From assembly GCA_023250195.1 (NCBI GenBank), contig JAHFBF010000002.1, positions 186,001-250,000 of the forward strand: a stretch of DNA of 64,000 bases, written 5' to 3'. Origin of the DNA: Candidatus Melainabacteria bacterium (GTDB taxonomy: Bacteria; Cyanobacteriota; Vampirovibrionia; 2-02-FULL-35-15). The notes under the pieces were generated by a model. It did not search any database. It worked only from the letters and a program-made list of their open reading frames with translations, and was not told the DNA's origin. Positions 1-7,640 of the stretch are shown one piece after another; within the stretch, counting starts at the first letter, position 1; each line of letters begins with the position of its first letter. A program made the translations under genes and the position numbers.

Positions 1-835
1 CGGCATCCAGATCTTTTGTCATATCGGCAATGTACCATTTTATTGCCTGATAATCTGAAATTGATTTCCCAAACTGATTCCTTTTTGTACTGTGCTTAAT
101 GGATTCTTCCAAAACCCCGCTTAACAAACCAACTGCCTGAGCTGCACAAAATATTCTTCCAAGCGTTATAGTACTGAGTGCGATTTTTATTCCATCTCCA
201 AGATTGCCTATTTGAGAGTTTTCATCGATAGTTAAGTTTTTAATAAAGACCTCATTTGATGGAGTGATTTCTACCCCTAACTTTGGAGTGTCTTTTAAAA
301 TTTCCACTTCTTTACACTTTGATGGGATGATAAGGCAGGTTATTCCTGATTTATCTTTATGAGATTTTGTCTGAACAAAGGTAATAATAATGTCAGATAT
401 AGAACCATTACTTGCCCAGATTTTATGACCATTTAATAACCAGCTGTTTCCTTTCTTTTCAGCAAAAGCTTCAATCATGCTTACATCAGAACCTGCATTT
501 GGTTCAGTGATTGAAAAGCAGGAAATATTCTCACCTGAAAACAACTTGTTTAAATACTTTTCTTTTAAAGAATCAGAAGCAAAGTTTTTAATAATTTCAA
601 TACAAGTGAACTGTGTAATTAAAAACAATCCTATTCCAGGTCTGAATTTGCAGAGGATTTCTGAAAGCAGGATATTTTGCAAAACCCCATTCTCTTTATT
701 TATTAATCCTTCTTTATATAAGTTTTGCCAAAGAGCTTTTAAATTAAGTTCTTTGGATTTGTTTAATCGAGTATCTATAAAAGCCTGAGTTCTTTGTTTG
801 AAATCTTCTTTCTCTTTTTCAAGCAAGACTTGCAT
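1..835 (-). CDS. Acyl-CoA dehydrogenase, C-terminus cut by window edge
   Basis: FAD-dependent alpha,beta-dehydrogenation of an acyl-CoA is the family reaction. I translated this from the minus strand: 278 residues remain open to the window edge. Motifs seen are [10 protein letters not shown] near residues 108-117 (the flavin/substrate-binding TEPxAGSD box), GHKIWASNG near 136-144, and the C-terminal-domain signature [13 protein letters not shown] near 251-263. Family members are about 380 residues, so roughly 100 residues, including the usual catalytic Glu, lie outside the window. The ATG at 835 is fixed by an in-frame TAA three codons upstream; no clear Shine-Dalgarno precedes it. The acyl substrate cannot be told from the sequence. 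Confidence 0.88.
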   Translation of the reverse strand, partial: MQVLLEKEKEDFKQRTQAFIDTRLNKSKELNLKALWQNLYKEGLINKENGVLQNILLSEILCKFRPGIGLFLITQFTCIEIIKNFASDSLKEKYLNKLFSGENISCFSITEPNAGSDVSMIEAFAEKKGNSWLLNGHKIWASNGSISDIIITFVQTKSHKDKSGITCLIIPSKCKEVEILKDTPKLGVEITPSNEVFIKNLTIDENSQIGNLGDGIKIALSTITLGRIFCAAQAVGLLSGVLEESIKHSTKRNQFGKSISDYQAIKWYIADMTKDLDA

Positions 836-857
836 AATGGTTTACATTATAGCGTTC

Positions 858-956
858 AACGTCATTGCGAGGAAGGACAAAGTCCTGACGAAGCAATCTC
901 ATTTCGTTAAACGTTATGAGATTGCCACGCCTTACTTTGTTCGGCTCGCAATGACA
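858..956. repeat. Dispersed palindromic repeat, family A, copy 1
   Basis: Inverted termini CGTCATTGCGAG and CTCGCAATGACAT flank an inner inverted repeat, GCAATCTCAT paired with ATGAGATTGC. The same layout recurs at 14733-14820 and, split in two, at 15634-15966. It lies in the gap between two genes that both read on the minus strand. Repeats of this style are widespread REP-like elements in bacteria. Confidence 0.8.
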
Positions 957-967
957 TGAAAAAATTG

Positions 968-1165
968 TTATGCAAACAATAATCTTTTTTCCAGTTCTTC
1001 TGCAATTTCATATAAATCTATAAGCAAATTTCCAGTCAGTGCAAAGTCATCAGTTGCGGGATCGATTTGTGAAAATTTTTCTTTTGTTAAAATAAGCCCT
1101 TGCATAAGTGTTTCAGTGTCAATCTCCTGCCAGCTCTCATATGTTCTTTTTTGATAGTTAGCCAT
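968..1165 (-). CDS. Small hypothetical protein (65 aa)
   Basis: Not recognised. From the ATG at 1165 the product is 65 residues, mostly acidic helix (the C-terminal half includes LLIDLYEIAEELEKRLLFA). An in-frame ATG at 1273 would add 36 residues and has AGAAGGAGAG directly in front, but those residues are encoded by the structured repeat at 1172-1250, so I prefer 1165. If the long form is made, this repeat has been captured as coding sequence. No partner is evident; the acyl-CoA dehydrogenase gene follows on the same strand after the family A repeat. Confidence 0.5.
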   Translation of the reverse strand: MANYQKRTYESWQEIDTETLMQGLILTKEKFSQIDPATDDFALTGNLLIDLYEIAEELEKRLLFA

Positions 1166-1171
1166 TTTTTT

Positions 1172-1250
1172 TATGTTCCAGACAAGGTGGAGCTTCCTTC
1201 GGTCAATTTCTTTCGCTTGCTCGGATTTGCCGGGTGAACCGGACAAATCC
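1172..1250 (-). promoter_or_regulatory. Two-hairpin leader of the 968-1165 gene
   Basis: Read on the minus strand, hairpin 1 (1250 to 1223) has arms GGATTTG/CAAATCC, a bulged T, inner arms CCGG/CCGG and loop TTCAC. A ~30-nt linker beginning GA and ending GGAA leads to a weaker second stem whose loop contains CTTGT. The ATG at 1165 follows after an A-rich spacer. The same arrangement is seen at 13531-13609 and 29921-29996. Whether it acts as RNA is inference. Confidence 0.5.
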
Positions 1251-1435
1251 TTATAACTGTTAGAGCGTTTCATCTCTCCTTCTTATTAATCCCTTAACAA
1301 TGTCATCGTCCAATATATATTTGAGTGGTTCTAATGCTTTTTTGCTTTGTTTTATATACATTCCCAAAAATTGTTAAAAAGTGGTATATATAAAATAAAA
1401 TAGACTTTAAGGATGAGAAATTAGGGGTAGCACTT

Positions 1436-2509
1436 ATGCCAAGCTCAGTATATTTATCAGGGCCATCAATTACACTAAATGATCCATTGTTGCCAATTGC
1501 GGCTGACTGGAAAACTTATGCTGCAAGTACATTTATAAGATCGGGCATTACTGTAGCTAATCCTCTGGATTTGGATTTAACTGGTTTTGTATCAAGTGTA
1601 GATGGAGCTACAAGTACAGTAAAACATTCGCTTTCACTGATAGACCGAGCAGATTCACTTTTAGCAAATCTTACACAGGTTACAGAATCTGCAACTATGG
1701 AAATGTTTTATGCTCATGGACAGGGAAAGCAGGTAGTGGTGGTAGGCAACGAACCATTTAGTCCATGGGTATTATTTCATTCTGAAGCACGTTTTAATAA
1801 ATTAAAAGAAGCTCTTTATTACCTAGTGAATCATCCTACAAATTTTGACACAATTGCCTGGTCTACACAGTTTGAAGCACAGTTAAAAAGACGCTCTGAA
1901 CAATATCCTCCGGAAGGAGAATTTGATTATGAATATTATGGCGGTGAAATCCCTATTTTAGTTTTAGCGCCGCACTCAACTGCATTTTTTACGGAAGGAA
2001 ACTGGCATGCTTCTGAATCTTATACGGGTTCGCTTGCAGTATTACTTCATAAATTAACCGGCTGTCATTCTCTTATTAGTTCTTACTGCGCAGTGGCAGA
2101 TCCTGTTTGTTATTTAACTTCTCCTTATGTAAATTTTTTAAAGCAATTAATCAAGAAAATAGATGTAAAACTTGTTTTAATTCTTCATGGCACTGAAGAC
2201 TGGAATAGTCCTCATGAGTTAGTTCTAAATAGTTGGGATAAAAGATCCTTAATAGATAGAACGGAATATCTGCATTTATTAACCAGTATGCTTAAGGTAA
2301 AGGATTTTAAAGAAATCGGCTATGATTCAAAAGATGTTGTTTCCAAAGAAATTAAAACAATGAATCATTTACTTTTTGAAGATTTTTCAATTCCCACGAT
2401 ACGACTTGAAATCCATAAGAGATATAGACAGCCTAAATTACATCCACATCAATATTCAAGTCTTCATACAGCTCTTGCACAGTTTTTAATGCTTGTAGGG
2501 GCGAGGTAA
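1436..2509 (+). CDS. Two-domain protein: nucleoside 2-deoxyribosyltransferase-like plus N-formylglutamate amidohydrolase-like
   Basis: The N-terminal ~110 residues resemble the nucleoside 2-deoxyribosyltransferase fold: VYLSGP at 5-10, DRADSLLANL at 70-79, and a Glu/Met segment followed by GKQVVVVG near 97-104. The C-terminal part (about 170-357) resembles N-formylglutamate amidohydrolase-like hydrolases: LVLAPHSTAFF near 175-185, HASESYTG near 191-198, and LILHGTEDW near 248-256, where His/Glu would bind metal. Both assignments rest on motifs only. The two activities are not normally joined, so the substrate is unknown; a nucleoside- or base-modifying role is a guess. The 3' end overlaps folK, on the opposite strand, by 46 bp, and the last codons (GTAGGGGCGAGG) look like half of a palindromic repeat seen intact at 23382. 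Confidence 0.6.
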   Translation: MPSSVYLSGPSITLNDPLLPIAADWKTYAASTFIRSGITVANPLDLDLTGFVSSVDGATSTVKHSLSLIDRADSLLANLTQVTESATMEMFYAHGQGKQVVVVGNEPFSPWVLFHSEARFNKLKEALYYLVNHPTNFDTIAWSTQFEAQLKRRSEQYPPEGEFDYEYYGGEIPILVLAPHSTAFFTEGNWHASESYTGSLAVLLHKLTGCHSLISSYCAVADPVCYLTSPYVNFLKQLIKKIDVKLVLILHGTEDWNSPHELVLNSWDKRSLIDRTEYLHLLTSMLKVKDFKEIGYDSKDVVSKEIKTMNHLLFEDFSIPTIRLEIHKRYRQPKLHPHQYSSLHTALAQFLMLVGAR

Positions 2510-3006
2510 TCAGAATAAAGCTCCCCCACGCTCTTCTTTAAAACCGGATGTATGAGTTCTTCATTTATATCCATAAGTGGAATTAAAACGAAATTTCTCT
2601 TTTCAATCATTAAATGTGGGATTGTAAGTTCTTTAGTATCGATAACCTCATTTCCATAAAATAAAATATCGAGATCTATAACTCTGGATCTTTTTTTGCC
2701 TCTATAGCCAATTTTTCTGCCAAGCTTTCTTTCTATACTTTTACAGGTTTTCAATAATTCAAGTGGAGTTAATGATGTAAGAAGCTTTATAGCGCCATTT
2801 AAAAAATATCCGCTTTTAATTCCTTCCTGAGGAGGGTTCTTAAACATCTTTGAAACTTTTAAAAGCTTTATTCCTTTTATATGGCTGAGTAGCTTAAGTG
2901 CATTTGAAATATTTTTTTCTCTATCACCTTTATTAGTGCCGATGCCAAGGTAAGTTGTTTTAAGTGTTAAGAGGTTAAGATTTTTAGACTTTCTTATTTT
3001 TGACAT
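2464..3006 (-). CDS. folK: 6-hydroxymethyl-7,8-dihydropterin pyrophosphokinase
   Basis: Transfers pyrophosphate from ATP to 6-hydroxymethyl-dihydropterin in folate synthesis. Seen: TYLGIGTNKGDREKNI near residues 19-34 (the YxGxGSNxGD opening), FKNPPQEG near 56-63, and RVIDLDILFYG near 109-119 (the conserved DxDxL metal site), then IPHL and RNFVLIPL. Length 180 is slightly long because the N-terminus carries about 17 extra residues before the first strand. The C-terminal tail after residue ~165 runs into the convergent gene and may be repeat-derived. folE, the first enzyme of the pathway, is at 19512-20123. Confidence 0.9.
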   Translation of the reverse strand: MSKIRKSKNLNLLTLKTTYLGIGTNKGDREKNISNALKLLSHIKGIKLLKVSKMFKNPPQEGIKSGYFLNGAIKLLTSLTPLELLKTCKSIERKLGRKIGYRGKKRSRVIDLDILFYGNEVIDTKELTIPHLMIEKRNFVLIPLMDINEELIHPVLKKSVGELYSDYLAPTSIKNCARAV

Positions 3007-3092
3007 ATTGGTTAAGAGATTTCTTCTTAACTATTTTAACCTGCTCTGTTCTCATTCCGGATTTGATGCAGAATTTAGATAGAGCTAGAAAT

Positions 3093-3173
3093 GTCATTCC
3101 GGGCTTGACCCGGAATCCAGATGACTTTAACTTAGCTTGCTTATCTGGATTCCCGCTTTCGCGGGAATGACAT
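3093..3173. repeat. Dispersed palindromic repeat, family B, copy 1
   Basis: Starts TGTCATTCCGGG and ends CGCGGGAATGACA, with GGAATCCAG and CTGGATTCC as inner arms. Full copies also lie at 6055-6135, 15715-15791 and 33039-33122, with a half copy at 22195-22222. A degenerate extra half (CATTCCGGATTTG) sits just before it. The surrounding gap 3007-3489 otherwise holds only the leader of the next gene. Confidence 0.85.
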
Positions 3174-3371
3174 GCTCTCTGTCTTGAACACTTATCAAGA
3201 AATCCTCTTAATCTAAGTTATGAATTTTGATTAAGAAAATAAATCTAAATTTTTATGTAATAAATCTTTGAAAAAATAATTAAAACAAAACTTAAGAATT
3301 ATTTTAACTTTCAAATTGAATTTGGCCTTGACTTTAAAAGTTAAAATTTAGTAAAGTGTATGTATATAGCA

Positions 3372-3476
3372 TTTTGGCTTGTTCTCAAAATTCAAGAATC
3401 ATATAAGAAAAATATATTGAAGAGTAATAGGAAAGCCAAAAGTTATAGATACAAGAGATAGTATCTAACTAAGGAG
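3372..3476 (+). promoter_or_regulatory. Structured leader and RBS of the 3490 gene
   Basis: TTTTGGCTT at 3372-3380 can pair with AAGCCAAAA at 3433-3441, enclosing an A-rich loop of 52 nt. It is followed by a tight hairpin, TAGATAC (3446-3452) with GTATCTA (3461-3467), and then the Shine-Dalgarno AAGGAG at 3471-3476, 13 nt before the ATG. The RBS is one of the strongest in the window. The function of the hairpins is unknown. Confidence 0.4.
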
Positions 3477-3489
3477 ATAAATAAAAAAA

Positions 3490-4464
3490 ATGGCACTAAC
3501 AATAGTACAAATTGCTGAGAAATTATTACCCCAATTATTACCAACTTTAACCAAAGAAGCAGATATACTTACGCCATTACTTGCTACAGAACTGGCTAAA
3601 CCTGCAAACGCTGCACTTAAGGCGGATTATGATGCCGATCCTAGTGGTAGTAAGGAAGCTGACTTACTTGCTGCTGCAAAAACAAGATTTGGTGTTGTTA
3701 CTGATGACCATATTAATACCAAAATTAAGGCTCCAATAAATAGTAAACCTCATGAATATAATTTAGCTACAGGTGAAGTTGAAATAACACTTAATGGACT
3801 TACGAATGTAACGGCAGTAGGAGCACAACCCGGAGTAACAATAGTGTCACAAACTGGTGACAAGCTTAAAATTAAAATTGATCCAGCTACTTATACAGAT
3901 GGGACTAATCTTAAGTTTAAAGGTGAATATAAAGGGAAGTCAGTTGATTTAGATACGGTACAGTTTAAAGCAAAAGATATAGCAGCTCCAACAGGAACTC
4001 TACTTGCAGATGGAAGTGTTGTTATAACTTACCCAGCAGATCTTACAGATGCTCAAGTTACAGCTTTAGGTGCTGGAACTGTTTTTGCTGCTGAAAGAGT
4101 AGCTGGTAAACCCAGGGAAGTTAAGATTTCACTTAAATCAGGACAAACAATCAGTGCAGATACACAGTTACCAGAAATAGATCTTGCTGTTAATGGTAGA
4201 ACTATAAAACAAAAAGCAACTATTTCTAAATTTGCCGGAGCAGCAGAAGAAAGCAAAGGATTTTTGGGATGGTGTGGTAAACACTGGAAAGTATTAACCG
4301 GTGGACTTGCAGCTGTAATTGGATTAATTGCAACAGCAAAAAATGCTTCTGAAGATGGAATGTCATGGTTAGGACCTATCCTGGGTATTGTAGGAGGCGT
4401 TTTAGCTGGATGGGGTTTCTTTGGCGGTAAGGCTGATGCAACACCTGCTAAAACTACGCCATAA
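3490..4464 (+). CDS. Hypothetical protein with two C-terminal membrane segments (324 aa)
   Basis: Not recognised. Residues 1-60 are helical, about 80-240 are Thr/Lys/Ala-rich and beta-like (for example ATGEVEITLNGLTNVTAV), and the C-terminus has two hydrophobic segments, WKVLTGGLAAVIGLIATA near 266 and LGPILGIVGGVLAGWGFF near 295. There is no signal peptide, so it is probably tail-anchored with most of the protein on one side of the membrane. The start is supported by AAGGAG. It precedes another unrecognised membrane protein at 4575 with a 110-bp gap; the two may be expressed together. Confidence 0.75.
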   Translation: MALTIVQIAEKLLPQLLPTLTKEADILTPLLATELAKPANAALKADYDADPSGSKEADLLAAAKTRFGVVTDDHINTKIKAPINSKPHEYNLATGEVEITLNGLTNVTAVGAQPGVTIVSQTGDKLKIKIDPATYTDGTNLKFKGEYKGKSVDLDTVQFKAKDIAAPTGTLLADGSVVITYPADLTDAQVTALGAGTVFAAERVAGKPREVKISLKSGQTISADTQLPEIDLAVNGRTIKQKATISKFAGAAEESKGFLGWCGKHWKVLTGGLAAVIGLIATAKNASEDGMSWLGPILGIVGGVLAGWGFFGGKADATPAKTTP

Positions 4465-4574
4465 GCCTGAATAATTCCTCTTAGTTTTTATAAGGAGGTC
4501 AGTAAAAAATAAGTTCTAATTTTAATAATAAAATCATTTTATAAATTTTTATTTTACTTTTATATGACTTTTAT

Positions 4575-5948
4575 ATGACTACAGTTACACCAATTATTGC
4601 AAGATCATACGCTCGTCCTACCAGTACAAACACGCTTCAATCAACGCTTGCAGAGCATGGAGCTTATGCTGGTGGTTTTATTAAAAATTTAGCTTTAACA
4701 CTTACCGGTACTACTGTTGTTGGAATTATGGGTATTGGGAAATCTATTGCTCCTGATCATACTTTTTTTGACAGGTTCTCGCTGGTAGGTATAATTCTGG
4801 GTGCTATAACTGCTTTATTTGGTGCAATAGGTTTGTACAGAGGAAAGAAAAGTGCAGCAGCAGCTGCTGATGCTGCCAAGCCAACTCAAATTACGATAAC
4901 AGATCCACTTCCAGAGCAAATCTCCGATTATTTGTATAAAGTAAGTAGGGACACTCATGATAAATTCAAGGTTTCAAAGGATGTTGTAAGTGGTAATGCT
5001 GCCTCTACTATTACTAATCTTAGGGATAATTGTTGTCAGCTTCTGACAAGATGGACAGATAAGCAGTTTGGAGATGTTCTTCGAGCTAATGAAGGCAGGA
5101 ATGAATTCCTTTATGAAAATGGCAATGGTACAGGTAGTAATATCACTTCAACTGAGTTAAAAGATAGAATAGCAATTTTAATTGGTTATGTTGTTGGATC
5201 AAGAACAGGTACAATAGCTCCTGCTCTAGTTACTCCTCCAACTGCTTATCCTACTGGTACTGATGTTCCAAGTACGGCTATCCTACAGGGAAATCTTAAT
5301 CTTGAATGTATTGAATCAGGTAATAGTCGCTGGGAAAGATTGCTTCCTGACGAATTTACCCTTCTATATTCAGCAGCAAGGCACTATAAGATAAATCATA
5401 TGGATCATACTGACTCAATTACGACAGATGAAGTTAAAGTAAGAATATATCCAGCTACAACTGCAACAACAATAGATTTAACTACTACGACAACTGATCT
5501 TGCTACAGGGACAGCTCCTGCAGCTCTTAAAGAGAATGTTGAAAGTGTTGCGAAGTCAAGAAACTATTTAAGAATATTGCAAAAAGGAATAGAGTTTGTT
5601 CGTCAGGTTGAAAAGAAAAAGAAAGATGGTGAAAAAGTAAGTGATTCAGAGCAAAGAGATTCAGATATTTTAAGAAGTGCACTGGTAGCTGGCTTACAGC
5701 TCAAAGTAGCTAATCTGGATGACACGCTTGAACAACTAAGGAAAATTAAAGATGGGGACACTAACAATCCAGTAGCTGGTCTGGGAACCCAGGAAGGTTT
5801 GGATATAAAAACTACCAAGATGGATACTTATTGGGCTAGAGTTGAAGCTGCAGTCAGAGGAAATAATGCTTCCGGTATAACAGTAAGACCCACAGAACCA
5901 CTTAAGCTTCCATTGTTTAATCTGGCTGGTTTGATTACAGTATTATAG
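4575..5948 (+). CDS. Hypothetical membrane-anchored protein (457 aa)
   Basis: Not recognised. Two hydrophobic segments near residues 36-55 and 71-92 are followed by a long soluble region that is Thr-rich near 215-320 and charged and coiled-coil-like near 330-400 (QVEKKKKDGEKVSDSEQRD). The ATG at 4575 lacks a nearby Shine-Dalgarno; an AAGGAGG at 4491 is about 75 nt away and more likely part of a CCTCTTA/TAAGGAGG stem after the previous gene. Its anchor-first layout mirrors the anchor-last layout of the 3490 product. Confidence 0.7.
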   Translation: MTTVTPIIARSYARPTSTNTLQSTLAEHGAYAGGFIKNLALTLTGTTVVGIMGIGKSIAPDHTFFDRFSLVGIILGAITALFGAIGLYRGKKSAAAAADAAKPTQITITDPLPEQISDYLYKVSRDTHDKFKVSKDVVSGNAASTITNLRDNCCQLLTRWTDKQFGDVLRANEGRNEFLYENGNGTGSNITSTELKDRIAILIGYVVGSRTGTIAPALVTPPTAYPTGTDVPSTAILQGNLNLECIESGNSRWERLLPDEFTLLYSAARHYKINHMDHTDSITTDEVKVRIYPATTATTIDLTTTTTDLATGTAPAALKENVESVAKSRNYLRILQKGIEFVRQVEKKKKDGEKVSDSEQRDSDILRSALVAGLQLKVANLDDTLEQLRKIKDGDTNNPVAGLGTQEGLDIKTTKMDTYWARVEAAVRGNNASGITVRPTEPLKLPLFNLAGLITVL

Positions 5949-5984
5949 AGATTGCCATGCCTCATGGAATTTACCCTGAGCGTA

Positions 5985-6192
5985 GGAGCTCATCTCAAAA
6001 CTCTTATAGGGTAAGTTTGCATTTTGTCGCATAAACATTGATTGAAAAACAAGATGTCATTCCGGGCTTGACCCGGAATCCAGGCGGTTACACAATAGCG
6101 TACTTATCTGGATTCCCATTTTCATGGGAATGACAATTGACCTTATGTTGAAAAAATCAGTTAAGCTCATAGTAGGACTTTTGAGATAGCCT
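5985..6192. mobile_element. MITE-like element, copy 1 (~208 bp)
   Basis: The left end GGAGCTCATCTCAAAACTC and the right end GACTTTTGAGATAGCC are imperfect inverted repeats. A family B palindrome (6055-6135) occupies the core. The same left end, core and right end recur in the same order at 15644-15848. There is no coding capacity for a transposase, so it would be a non-autonomous element. The flanking ACCCTGAGCG motif also appears near 22322. Confidence 0.65.
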
Positions 6193-6233
6193 TCAGCGAA
6201 TGGGTTTAGCTCCCATGACGTGAGTAGTTATTA

Positions 6234-6596
6234 TTACTTTGTGATTTTTTTTGAATACTCTGCTACTACTGAAGTGCTGATTCCACCCCTTGCAGTAAAG
6301 TCTCCTGTAACAGTTATTTTTTTTGGCTTTAAAATTTTCACCAGATCATCAAGAATTTTATTTACAACAGACTCATAAAAAATACCTTCATTTCTATATT
6401 TCAAGAGATAATATTTAAATGATTTCAATTCAATACAGAACTTATCAGGTATATATTCAATAATTATTGTTCCAAAGTCCGGTAAGCCTGTTTTAGGACA
6501 TATGGAAGTAAACTCAGGACAATTGATAGTAATGGTATAGTTCCGTTTTGGATAGCGGTTAGGGAAAATGTCGAGTTTCAAATTATTCTTTTTCAT
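6234..6596 (-). CDS. queF: NADPH-dependent 7-cyano-7-deazaguanine reductase
   Basis: Reduces the nitrile preQ0 to the amine preQ1 in queuosine synthesis. At 120 residues it matches the short, unimodular QueF type. Seen: EFTSICPKTGLPDFG near residues 28-42 with the nucleophilic Cys at 33 and the catalytic Asp at 40, then IELKSFKYYLLKYRN near 55-69 (the ExxSxKxY NADPH-contact motif), and FTARGGIST near 100-108. queE, an earlier step in the pathway, is at 14857. A conserved repeat module ends four bases before the start codon. Confidence 0.93.
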   Translation of the reverse strand: MKKNNLKLDIFPNRYPKRNYTITINCPEFTSICPKTGLPDFGTIIIEYIPDKFCIELKSFKYYLLKYRNEGIFYESVVNKILDDLVKILKPKKITVTGDFTARGGISTSVVAEYSKKITK

Positions 6597-6599
6597 CAG

Positions 6600-6764
6600 G
6601 TTTTTCTACCTACCGCCTTCCTCGCTCATTCTTCGCTTGTCAGGCTTTGCAAAGTGCATCTGAGCTGCTTCTTATTAATGTTATTTAGATTTTACCGAAT
6701 AAATCGGATAAAATCTTAGAGTATGAATAGCTTACTTTGAAATGTTACTTAGCTAGGCAGTAAT
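6600..6764 (-). promoter_or_regulatory. Composite repeat leader of queF
   Basis: Read toward queF: a TTACTGCCTAGCTAA module (6764-6744); a bulged hairpin at 6716-6687 with arms GATTTTA/TAAAATC and CCGA/TCGG and loop TTTAT; then a module at about 6657-6600 containing GCACTTTGCAAAGCC and AAGCGAAGAATGAGCGAGG. The same three modules occur in the same order at 9627-9800. They end directly at the queF start codon, in an intergenic region shared with the divergent gene at 6966. Confidence 0.5.
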
Positions 6765-6864
6765 GGGTTTATTATTATAATCAAAAGCTACATACAAATA
6801 AAGTGTTGTACAAGATGGTTTAAGTGGGTAAAACTATATTAAGTGCATTCAGTAAGTTAATAAA

Positions 6865-6965
6865 TGAAGGTTTGCCAAAAAGCGCAAACCTTCATGCCGT
6901 AGAAGGTTAGCCGATAAATAGCGACATAATCTGCGTTAGCAGTTATGTCGCGTTATAATAGATCA
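6865..6965 (+). promoter_or_regulatory. Upstream hairpin element of the HTH regulator gene
   Basis: An 11-bp hairpin (6865-6894; GAAGGTTTGC with GCAAACCTTC) is followed by a second one built from GCGACATAA (6921-6929) and TTATGTCGC (6943-6951), with an inner CTGC/GCAG stem. The element ends in CGCGTTATAAT, a good -10 box (TATAAT at 6954-6959) only 6 nt before the ATG. Related elements precede 23558, 45097, 58745 and 61567. Confidence 0.5.
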
Positions 6966-7634
6966 ATGGCAAAACAAGCAGAAACAAAAACGAAAGAACC
7001 AACTGTAAAAGAAGTTGCAAATGAATTAGATATTTCAGAATCTACTGTTAGAAAATATTTAAAAGATTTTGATTTGCCATCTTCAGGAAATGGCGGTAAA
7101 GCAACAATTTCACAGGAAACATTTCAGGCTCTTCAGGAAATAGCAAAACTTAGAGCAAATGGACTTACAATTCAGGAAATTAAGGAATTAAAGAGTCAGG
7201 AACCTTTAAAAACAGTACTGGATGAAATCGAAGAAACTGTAAGCTCAAAAGAACAAACAAAAGAAAAAGAAGAAGAGAAGGAAGAAAAAGAAAAGATTGA
7301 AGATATTGAATCTGAGTCAGATTTGAAAGATGAGATTGAAAGTGATTCTGACGTAAATGGAGCAGCTTCTGAAGAAGAAACAAGCGAAGGAACACCATTA
7401 ACTATAGGCATTCGTGGAGAGCAGCGTAGTGAGGCTCCAAGAAGAAGAGGATTTAATTATAGATATGTGGAAAGACAAATATCAGTTGATTCAAAAAAGG
7501 TTTCTTCTTTAAGACAGCGATTAAAAAATCTAAATCTTCCAGTCCAGGATCGATTGTTCTTTGAAGAGTCGCTTGAAAGAAGAATTTTATTCTTGAATGG
7601 ATGGAAACATATTTTAAGGTGGATCGCTAAATAA
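6966..7634 (+). CDS. HTH (MerR/excisionase-like) DNA-binding protein with acidic coiled coil
   Basis: Residues 13-60 from the ATG at 6966 form a winged-helix-like HTH (VKEVANELDISESTVRKYLK), then a MerR-type helix (ALQEIAKLRANGLTIQEIKE). A long Glu/Lys-rich acidic stretch lies near 75-130, and the C-terminus is Arg-rich (RQRLKNLNLPVQDRLFFEE). An earlier ATG at 6945 lies inside the upstream hairpin and is unlikely to be the start. aroC begins 6 bp after its stop, so the two are probably co-transcribed. Regulation of its own operon is plausible but not shown. Confidence 0.75.
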   Translation: MAKQAETKTKEPTVKEVANELDISESTVRKYLKDFDLPSSGNGGKATISQETFQALQEIAKLRANGLTIQEIKELKSQEPLKTVLDEIEETVSSKEQTKEKEEEKEEKEKIEDIESESDLKDEIESDSDVNGAASEEETSEGTPLTIGIRGEQRSEAPRRRGFNYRYVERQISVDSKKVSSLRQRLKNLNLPVQDRLFFEESLERRILFLNGWKHILRWIAK

Positions 7635-7640
7635 TCCCAC

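Noticed and set aside
6744-6764. A preQ1-I riboswitch before queF (CCTAGCTAA in a hairpin loop)
   Set aside because: The stem is only 4 bp, the tail does not pair with the loop in the required way, it lies ~150 nt from the start codon, and near-identical copies occur before a TPR gene and beside a glycosyltransferase.
7180-7411. Two antisense ORFs (Leu/Phe- and Ser-rich)
   Set aside because: They are shadows of the Glu/Lys-rich coding stretch of the HTH gene and have low-complexity composition with no RBS.
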